This document shows, one piece after another, positions 22,804-27,733 of a DNA stretch of 27,733 nucleotides. The notes beneath the pieces were generated by a model. It was not told where the DNA came from, did no database searches, and worked only from the letters and a program-made list of their open reading frames with translations. Numbering within the stretch: the first letter of the stretch is position 1; each line of letters opens with the position of its first letter. The translations under genes were made by a program, and so were the position numbers. Source of the DNA: a virus; the IMG/VR virus record IMGVR_UViG_3300040801_001886, positions 1-27,733 of that record; one strand, 5' to 3'.

Positions 22804-23324
22804 TGGCGTTCACCGTAGAAACCGGGACCGGACTCCAGACCGCGAACGCCTACATCACGGTCCAGGAATTCAAGGACTACCACGCCGACCGCGGGAACGA
22901 TCTCGGCGGCGCGTCCTCCGGTGACATCGAGAAGTCCATCGTCAAGGCGAGCGATTACATCGACCGCCGATGGCGCGGGAAGTTCGTAGGCATCCGCCTC
23001 CGTCCGCCGAACACTCAGCGGATGGAATGGCCGAGGACGAATGCGTTCTACCTCGACGGGTCGAACGTCCTGGGCGTCCCGATCGAGATCAAAGAAGCGA
23101 CCGCGGAGTACGCCCTTCGCGCACTGTCCGCCGAACTCGCCCCCGATCCAACCTACGATGATCGGAACCAGCGCGTCCAGTCGAAGACCGAACGCATCGG
23201 TCCGATCTCCGAGTCGACGACCTACGCCGCCGGCGGCGCGACGTTCAAGTTCCGGAAGTACCCCGAAGCGGATGAACTCCTCCGCGAACTCGTTCGCTCC
23301 GGACGGGAGATCCAGCGACTATGA
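22803..23324 (+). CDS. Head-tail connector (adaptor), DnaT-like family
   Basis: The 173-residue product has the opening TANAYITVQEFKDYHADRGN, then DIEKSIVKASDYIDRRWRGK, RMEWPRTNAFYLDG and VPIEIKEATAEYALRAL. This is the signature of phage adaptors that are often annotated 'DnaT-like ssDNA-binding'. They form the ring under the portal in siphoviruses. Overlap with the peptide gene (TGATG) suggests coupled translation. Head completion and tail terminator genes follow. Confidence 0.85.
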   Translation: MAFTVETGTGLQTANAYITVQEFKDYHADRGNDLGGASSGDIEKSIVKASDYIDRRWRGKFVGIRLRPPNTQRMEWPRTNAFYLDGSNVLGVPIEIKEATAEYALRALSAELAPDPTYDDRNQRVQSKTERIGPISESTTYAAGGATFKFRKYPEADELLRELVRSGREIQRL

Positions 23325-23704
23325 CCGCCGGCCGATTCTCTAACGCCCAGGCCCTCGCCCTTCGCCTGATCGCGAAGAACGGCGAAGTCGCGACCCTGAA
23401 GACACGGGTCGATGGGACTCCGTCGGATTCGACGAAGCCCTGGGAACCGGCCACGCCGACGACGACTTCCCAGTCGGTGAACGCCGTCTTCCTGGGCGAC
23501 ACCGAAGCCCGCGGGGAGGGTCTCGTAGAGCGGAAGGTCCAGGAGGTCTGGATCGCCGCGACCGACCCCGGCCTGACCGCCGCCCCCGAGGCCAACGACT
23601 CCCAGATCGTCCGCGCGTCCGGGGAAACTTTCGAGGTCGTTCTGGTCGAGATCATCGCCCCGAACGAGGACATGATCGTCTATAGACTGGAGGTCACCCG
23701 ATGA
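23321..23704 (+). CDS. Probable head-tail stopper / head completion protein
   Basis: The 127-residue product starts at ATG 23321, overlapping the adaptor stop (ATGA). The beta-barrel-like content (VNAVFLGDTEARGEGLVERK, VQEVWIAATDPG, SGETFEVVLVEIIAPNED, MIVYRLEVTR) matches stopper-type proteins of about 110-130 residues. They lie between adaptor and tail terminator genes. Identity rests on gene order and size more than on motifs. Confidence 0.7.
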   Translation: MTAGRFSNAQALALRLIAKNGEVATLKTRVDGTPSDSTKPWEPATPTTTSQSVNAVFLGDTEARGEGLVERKVQEVWIAATDPGLTAAPEANDSQIVRASGETFEVVLVEIIAPNEDMIVYRLEVTR

Positions 23705-24153
23705 CGGCGACCTTCTCAGAAGCCCGCGACCAGATCCTCGGCACGTTCAAAACGGCCTGGGACGCGAACTCCGGCGCCGTGAACGGCGGGGCGGTTCCCT
23801 CCCTTCACTACGAGGGACTGAAGTTCGATCCCCCGAAGGACGCCGCCTGGGCTAGAATTACCATCAGACATTCGACGGCCGGACAGGCAACGCTCGCGGG
23901 AGATCCCTCCTTCGGTCGACGCCGGTTCGAGAAGTTCGGAGTCGTTACCGTCCAGATTTTTCAGCCGCTCAGTTCGGGCGGCGGTCTGGTTCTCGCGGAG
24001 AATCTCGCGCAAGTCGCGAAGGCCGCGTTCGAAGGTAAGGCCACGACGGGGCAGGTCTGGTTCCAGAACGTGGCCATCAACGAAGTAGGGGTCGACGGCC
24101 CCTGGTTTCAGATGAACGTCGTCGCATCTTTCCGCTACGACGAGATCGTCTAA
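23701..24153 (+). CDS. Tail terminator protein
   Basis: The 150-residue product has an N-terminal helix (EARDQILGTFKTAWDANSG), a strand PAAWARITIRH-like section (WARITIRHSTAGQATL), RRRFEKFGVVTVQIFQPL and a final GPWFQMNVVASFRYDE. This is the usual pattern of DUF4128-like tail terminators that cap the tail tube. The ATG overlaps the previous stop (ATGA). It precedes the tail tube gene, as expected. Confidence 0.8.
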   Translation: MTATFSEARDQILGTFKTAWDANSGAVNGGAVPSLHYEGLKFDPPKDAAWARITIRHSTAGQATLAGDPSFGRRRFEKFGVVTVQIFQPLSSGGGLVLAENLAQVAKAAFEGKATTGQVWFQNVAINEVGVDGPWFQMNVVASFRYDEIV

Positions 24154-24168
24154 GAAAGGACGCCCAAC

Positions 24169-25716
24169 ATGGCGCAACTGTCCAAAATCGACAGCAACGC
24201 GACCGGGCTCCGCTACGCCGAAGAAGACAGCCTCGGAGTCGTTTCAGGCGATGAGGTCTGGCGGCCGCTCGAACCGAATTCCTACGCGGACTTCGGCGGC
24301 GAGATCTCGACGGTAGCGCGGAACCCGATCAACCCTAGTCGACAAAGGAAGAAAGGGGTCACGGTTGACCTCGATGCATCCGGGGGATTCAACACGGATC
24401 TTACACAGACGAACCTACAGGACCTCCTCCAGGGGTTCTTCTTCGCATCCCTTCGCCGTAAGGGGGAAGCGACTGCGGCCAATGCGACCGGGACCACGGA
24501 CCTGTTTGCGGTCGCGGACACGACGGGTTTCGTCGTCGGAAGCATCGTCCTCGCATCTGGATACGCCGAGTCCGGAAACAACGGACTCCACATCGTTACC
24601 GCCGTGAACACGAACGTCTCGATCGAAGTTCTCGGGTCGACCCTTGTCACCGAAACCGCCCCCTCCGACGCGACCCTCGTCGTCGTGGGCTACGAGTTCC
24701 CGGCCGACGATCTCGACGTCGTCACGACCGGCGACTTCGCGAGCTACGTCTCCGCCACGATCGACCCGACGACCCTCGGCCTGATCCCGGGCGAGTTCAT
24801 CTTCGTCGGTGGCGACGCCGCCGGGGAAGCGTACGCCGGCAACACCGTGAACAACGGGTTCAAGCGCGTCCGCTCCGTCTCCGCGACGACGATCGTCGTC
24901 GACAAGTCCGACTCCGATATGGTCGCCGAAACCATCTCGGGCGGAGAGACCATCCGGATGTTCTTCGGGCGCGTCCTGAAGAACGAGAACGGAACCGAGG
25001 CGTCCTTCCCGATCGTCCGCCGGTCCTACCAACTGGAGCGGACCCTGGGCGCGCCTGACGATGCCCAGCCGACCCAGATCCAGGCCGAGTACATCGAAGG
25101 CGCGATCCCGTCGGAACTGACCCTGAACGTCGCGACCGCGGACAAGATCACGGCAGACCTTTCGTTCGTCGGAACGAACTCGTCCACGATCGACGCCGCG
25201 ACCTCCCTCAAGGCCGGAACTCGTCCGGCCCTCGCGGAGGCCGACGCCTTCAACACGTCCTCGGACTTCTCGCGGGTGAACCTCGCGGTCGTCTCGACGT
25301 CGGACGAGGCGCCGGACAAACTGTTCGCGTTCCTCCAGGAAGTTTCCCTGACGATCAACAACAACCTGACGCCGAACAAGGCCATCGGGACCCTCGGCTC
25401 GTTCGAGGTCACCGCGGGAACCTTCGGAGTTAGCGGGTCGATCACCGCGTATTTCGCCGACGTCGCCGCGATCAACTCGGTCCGGAACAACTCGGACGTG
25501 ACTCTCGACTTCGCGATCGTCGCCTCGAACGCCGGCCTCGTCTTCGACGTGCCGCTCCTGTCCCTGGGCGACGGACGCCCGACGGTGGAGCAGGATGCGC
25601 CGATCACGATCCCGGTCTCCCTTGAAGCGGCCACGGGTGCGAAGGTCCTCTCGACCCTCGACCACACTCTGATGGCGGTCTTCTTCGACTACCTTCCGGA
25701 TCTCGCGGATAGCTGA
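24169..25716 (+). CDS. Major tail (tube) protein, 515 aa
   Basis: The N terminus GLRYAEEDSLGVVSGDEVWR and RNPINPSRQRKKGVTVDLDA are typical of siphovirus tube proteins. Further blocks are FNTDLTQTNLQDLLQGFFFA, RSYQLERTLG, GAIPSELTLNVATADKITAD and SLTINNNLTPNKAIGTLGSF. At 515 residues it is larger than common tube proteins of about 200-350; the extra part (about 105-245, VVGSIVLASGYAESGNNGLH, GEFIFVGGDAAGEA) looks like an inserted beta domain exposed on the tail surface. AAAGGA precedes ATG 24169. Confidence 0.85.
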   Translation: MAQLSKIDSNATGLRYAEEDSLGVVSGDEVWRPLEPNSYADFGGEISTVARNPINPSRQRKKGVTVDLDASGGFNTDLTQTNLQDLLQGFFFASLRRKGEATAANATGTTDLFAVADTTGFVVGSIVLASGYAESGNNGLHIVTAVNTNVSIEVLGSTLVTETAPSDATLVVVGYEFPADDLDVVTTGDFASYVSATIDPTTLGLIPGEFIFVGGDAAGEAYAGNTVNNGFKRVRSVSATTIVVDKSDSDMVAETISGGETIRMFFGRVLKNENGTEASFPIVRRSYQLERTLGAPDDAQPTQIQAEYIEGAIPSELTLNVATADKITADLSFVGTNSSTIDAATSLKAGTRPALAEADAFNTSSDFSRVNLAVVSTSDEAPDKLFAFLQEVSLTINNNLTPNKAIGTLGSFEVTAGTFGVSGSITAYFADVAAINSVRNNSDVTLDFAIVASNAGLVFDVPLLSLGDGRPTVEQDAPITIPVSLEAATGAKVLSTLDHTLMAVFFDYLPDLADS

Positions 25717-25727
25717 TAGAATCGAAC

Positions 25728-25796
25728 CCGCCGCGGAACGGATCATCTCTGATCGGTTCCGCGGCGGAACTTCTACCATAGGATCACATCTGATCC
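25728..25796 (+). other. Two hairpins with related stems after the tube gene
   Basis: Hairpin A (25728-25767) has a perfect 12-bp GC stem (CCGCCGCGGAAC), a G-G mismatch, then a GATCA/TGATC stem with loop TCTC. Hairpin B (25781-25796) is GGATCA/TGATCC with loop CATC. No T-run follows A, so termination may be inefficient or factor-dependent. B ends 3 bases before the AAAGGG ribosome-binding site of the chaperone gene. They may adjust the ratio of tube to chaperone message. Confidence 0.7.
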
Positions 25797-25814
25797 GAGA
25801 AAGGGCCACCCCAG

Positions 25815-26219
25815 ATGAGTCTCTACTCCCAGTTCTCTACCGACAAGGATGCCGAACGCGATGGCGTCTGGCTCGACTACGGTCCCGGCGGCCGCATCAA
25901 GATCGCCCGCGCCGGCGGATCGAACGTCCGCTATCAGAAGCGACTCCAGGCGTTCTCGAAACAGTACCGCCGACAGATCGACCTCGAAATCCTCGAAGAC
26001 GAAGTCGCGGAGCGCGAACTCGCCGACATCTACGCCTCGACCATCCTCCTCGCGTTCGAGGACGTGAAGGATCGAGACGGCCAGGAGATCCCGTTCTCGC
26101 GTGAGTCCGCGCGGAAGATCCTCCTCGACCTCCCGGACCTCTTCGCCGACATCCGCGCCCAGGCGACGAACCTCGCCCTCTTCCGCGAACTGGAGCGCGA
26201 GGAAGACGCGGGAAACTGA
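25815..26219 (+). CDS. Tail assembly chaperone, short form (gpG-like)
   Basis: The 134-residue product follows the tube gene, where siphoviruses encode gpG-type chaperones that coat the tape measure during tail assembly. It begins SLYSQFSTDKDAERDGVWLD, has DYGPGGRIKIARAGGSNVRY (typical of short-form chaperones that state substrate-like beta strands) and is helical afterwards. It ends with EREEDAGN at a TGA that comes directly after the slippery heptamer at 26210. AAAGGG precedes ATG 25815. Confidence 0.85.
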   Translation: MSLYSQFSTDKDAERDGVWLDYGPGGRIKIARAGGSNVRYQKRLQAFSKQYRRQIDLEILEDEVAERELADIYASTILLAFEDVKDRDGQEIPFSRESARKILLDLPDLFADIRAQATNLALFRELEREEDAGN

Positions 26220-26551
26220 CCGAGGTCCTCGAATACTGGCTCGACCACGGGAAGACCGAGAAGAAGGTCGCCGACCTGGTCCGGCGGGGGAACCTCCCCA
26301 GACTGCCGGACCGGGTCGCCAACGCTCCCCGACTGGACCCTGGGCTCTTCCTGTTCTGGACCGCCTACGCGGATCTCTCGACCTGTCGGCCGCCTTCATT
26401 CGGGGACCCTGTCCCGATCCCCTGGACCGCTATCGCCCAGTACGCCCAGATGTGGGACCTGTCCCAGGAGCAGTTCGCCGATCTCGTGTTCTTCACGAGG
26501 AGGATGGACGAGGTCGTCCTGGCATTTTCGAAGCGTAAGTCCAGCAACTAG
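25815..26551 (+). CDS. Tail assembly chaperone, -1 frameshift long form (gpGT-like)
   Basis: Bases 26216-26551 form a 111-codon frame in -1 register, with no useful start codon. It encodes LTEVLEYWLDHGKTEKKVAD... and ends ...LAFSKRKSSN. A -1 slip on G GGA AAC (26210-26216) joins it to the short form with no gap, giving about 245 residues. Tail chaperone genes in lambda-like phages are made exactly this way; the long form binds the tape measure and recruits tube protein. The frame uses the same GC-ending codons as its neighbours, so it is coding. Confidence 0.88.
26210..26216 (+). other. Programmed -1 frameshift site GGGAAAC
   Basis: The heptamer reads G GGA AAC in the zero frame, the canonical X XXY YYZ form, immediately before TGA. 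After a slip the ribosome reads CTG ACC GAG in the downstream frame. A strong 3' stimulator is not obvious; the sequence CGAGGTCCTCG just after can form only a tight small hairpin. Confidence 0.88.
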
Positions 26552-26555
26552 CGGA

Positions 26556-26619
26556 ACTTATCACGAATCCGCTCGTCTCACGTTGCCGGGTCGAGTTCTA
26601 TAGTGTACTCTATAGTGTG
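26556..26619 (+). promoter_or_regulatory. Regulatory module, copy 3 (probable promoter/operator)
   Basis: This copy contains ACTTATCACGAATC (26556-26569), a GTTGCCGGGTCGAG block, CTATAG at 26598-26603, TGTACT, and CTATAGTGTG at 26610-26619. The second hexamer lies 43 bases before ATG 26653, matching the geometry of copies 1 and 2. The upstream block sits mostly in the loop of a 6-bp hairpin, AGCGGA/TCCGCT (26550-26573). TCGAGT and ACTCGA flank the hexamers as an inverted repeat (26591-26596, 26620-26625). Confidence 0.65.
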
Positions 26620-26652
26620 ACTCGAACGCATCAACGAACGAAGGAGCCGACC

Positions 26653-26874
26653 ATGACGAACAAAGCAACCGACGCCCTGGACTGGAACGCCGTCGAAGAG
26701 CGCGCCCGCGAAATGTCGACCGCCTCGATCTACCACGCGATCCAGGACATCCGCGATACGCTCCCCCACGCGGACGCCCTCGACCGCGAGGACGGCGGGA
26801 ACCGCGGCGGTTACTACCGCGACGAGTCGTCCGTCCTTCACGCCGAACTCCGCCGCCGACAGGAGGCTCGATGA
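26653..26874 (+). CDS. Small conserved-type phage protein, 73 aa
   Basis: The 73-residue product includes STASIYHAIQDIRDTLPHAD and GGYYRDESSVLHAELRRRQE. That 'helix, short turn, G-Y-Y-x-D-E, helix, ELRRR' form recurs in small phage proteins of unknown role. ATG 26653 is chosen over an in-frame GTG at 26617 because AAGGAG lies just before it and the ACCATGA leader matches the other module-driven genes. Its stop overlaps the next start (ATGA). Confidence 0.78.
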   Translation: MTNKATDALDWNAVEERAREMSTASIYHAIQDIRDTLPHADALDREDGGNRGGYYRDESSVLHAELRRRQEAR

Positions 26875-26948
26875 AGATCTTCCGCTCGCGACAGGCGGCC
26901 GAGAACGAGGGCGAGGCCGCCTGGAAACTCGAAGGGACCATCGGATGA
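26871..26948 (+). CDS. Micro-ORF, 25 aa
   Basis: MKIFRSRQAAENEGEAAW followed by KLEGTIG gives 25 residues. Its ATG overlaps the previous stop (ATGA) and its own stop overlaps the next ATG (ATGA). This double coupling is the main evidence that it is translated. No function can be proposed; it may be just a bridge that carries ribosomes to the next gene. Confidence 0.55.
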   Translation: MKIFRSRQAAENEGEAAWKLEGTIG

Positions 26949-27172
26949 ACCTCGACGAGATCGTCTCCCTCCTCGACCGCGGCGCGGACCTGGTCGAGGA
27001 GTTCAAGGCCGCCGGATGGCGCCACGACCGAAGCGGCTCGACCCTGACCTCCGACCGATTCACGCGCGACGAGAACGCCGTCACGATCACGCGACACTAC
27101 AACCGGCCCGAGATCTCGATCGTCCTAACGTACGCGGACGGAAACCGAACGACGAACGAATGGAAACCATGA
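26945..27172 (+). CDS. Hypothetical protein, 75 aa
   Basis: The 75-residue soluble product has a helix (LDEIVSLLDRGADLVEEFKA), then a short beta meander (GSTLTSDRFTRDENAVTITR, PEISIVLTYADGNRTTNEW). No family is recognised. It lies third in the module-3 unit, starting and ending by ATGA overlaps. Confidence 0.7.
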   Translation: MNLDEIVSLLDRGADLVEEFKAAGWRHDRSGSTLTSDRFTRDENAVTITRHYNRPEISIVLTYADGNRTTNEWKP

Positions 27173-27733
27173 ACCCGATGAACTTCGACACGGTCCGGAC
27201 CGCCCTTGAAGGACGCGAGGGATGGGAGATCACCCAGGACGAGACCCGGGCGAACGGCGAACGCCGGGTCCGGTTCGTCTTCCAGGGACTAAAGTCCGCC
27301 GCGATCACGGTCCGCGACAACTGGGACACGCCGCGCGACTCCTCCGGCTACCCCTACTTGTTCGACAAGGCGAAGGATCTCAAAGACGCCCTCCGTCGGA
27401 ACCACTACCGCGGGGTCGCGATCCAGTACACGTCCGACAAACGCGGCAGGTACGGATGGAGTGATCGAACGACGACGGTCTCGAAGGACGCGACCGCGCC
27501 GAAGTCGATCCGCCACGCGGCCGAACAGGTCGAGAACCGGGTCCGGATTACCGACGCCTGGGCCGCCCAGGCGAACGCCCAGGAGGTCGTCCTGTCCGCG
27601 CTCCTGGAGGCCGGGTCCGTCGAGGCCCTCCCTCGATGGGAAGGCGATACGCGCCCCGTGACGACCTTCCGGCCGGACGCGAGACCGACCGAGGTCAAGG
27701 TCTCCGGGACTCGGGTCTCCGTGAACCTGGAGA
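27169..27733 (+). CDS. Hypothetical protein, 3' partial (at least 188 aa)
   Basis: The frame opens at ATG 27169, which overlaps the previous stop (ATGA), and has no stop up to the window end. The visible 188 residues include VRTALEGREGWEITQDETRA, VRFVFQGLKSAAITVRDNWD, YPYLFDKAKDLKDALRRNHY and a later Ala-rich helix (AWAAQANAQEVVLSALLEAG). Codon use matches the other genes. No family is recognised; it is the largest member of this small-gene cluster. Confidence 0.78.
   Translation, partial: MNPMNFDTVRTALEGREGWEITQDETRANGERRVRFVFQGLKSAAITVRDNWDTPRDSSGYPYLFDKAKDLKDALRRNHYRGVAIQYTSDKRGRYGWSDRTTTVSKDATAPKSIRHAAEQVENRVRITDAWAAQANAQEVVLSALLEAGSVEALPRWEGDTRPVTTFRPDARPTEVKVSGTRVSVNLE

Noticed and set aside
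23678-23687. GTCTATAGAC palindrome as an internal promoter before the tail terminator gene
   Set aside because: It lies inside coding sequence, lacks the rest of the module, and the downstream gene is already coupled by overlap. A weak role cannot be excluded.

Overview
The window is one stretch of a GC-rich tailed-phage genome (Caudoviricetes). All supported genes lie on the + strand, packed with ATGA, GTGA or TGATG stop/start overlaps. AAGG-type ribosome-binding sites, rho-independent terminators and Sec/lipoprotein signals show that the host is a bacterium. Near-uniform GC-ending codon use points to a high-GC host that I cannot name. A tail tube protein, a tail terminator and a frameshifted tail chaperone, with no sheath gene, indicate a siphovirus-like virion. 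No integrase, repressor, tRNA or CRISPR array was seen.

Layout. Bases 1-2182 hold the end of a replication gene (DUF5906-type primase/helicase, 5' end outside the window) and two small genes, closed by a terminator at 2221. Bases 2254-6913 hold two transcription units, each headed by a copy of the same roughly 63-bp regulatory module. The first carries one conserved phage gene. The second carries about 12 mostly small genes, including membrane peptides, a lipoprotein and a flavin-dependent thymidylate synthase (thyX), and ends at a strong terminator (6948-6984). Bases 6985-7444 are non-coding, with a (TA)8 tract, tandem repeats and flanking palindromes, and are a candidate origin or packaging/control region. 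Bases 7472-12778 hold the packaging genes terS, terL and portal. Between terS and terL lies an unusual cassette: a Cys-rich small protein, an SPFH (band 7) protein, a secreted trypsin-like protease and a membrane-anchored coiled coil. Bases 12775-17360 hold a GIY-YIG endonuclease, MuF-like minor head protein, scaffold, P22-like coat protein and two small head-region genes. Bases 17378-22126 encode a 1582-residue repeat protein, probably a fibre. Bases 22126-26551 hold connector and tail genes, including a 16-residue Pro/Arg peptide and a G/GT-type chaperone pair joined by a GGGAAAC -1 slippery site. Bases 26556 to the end hold a third copy of the regulatory module driving four small genes; the last one runs off the window.

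How it fits together. The replication and nucleotide genes are likely early or middle. The terS-to-chaperone genes form the late virion block. The repeated module (CTATAG, six bases, CTATAGTGT, plus an upstream conserved block) probably co-regulates three groups of accessory genes, one of them embedded in the tail block. The main candidates for new biology are the SPFH/protease/coiled-coil cassette, the shared regulatory module with its palindromic relatives, the Pro/Arg micro-peptide and the expanded ThyX.
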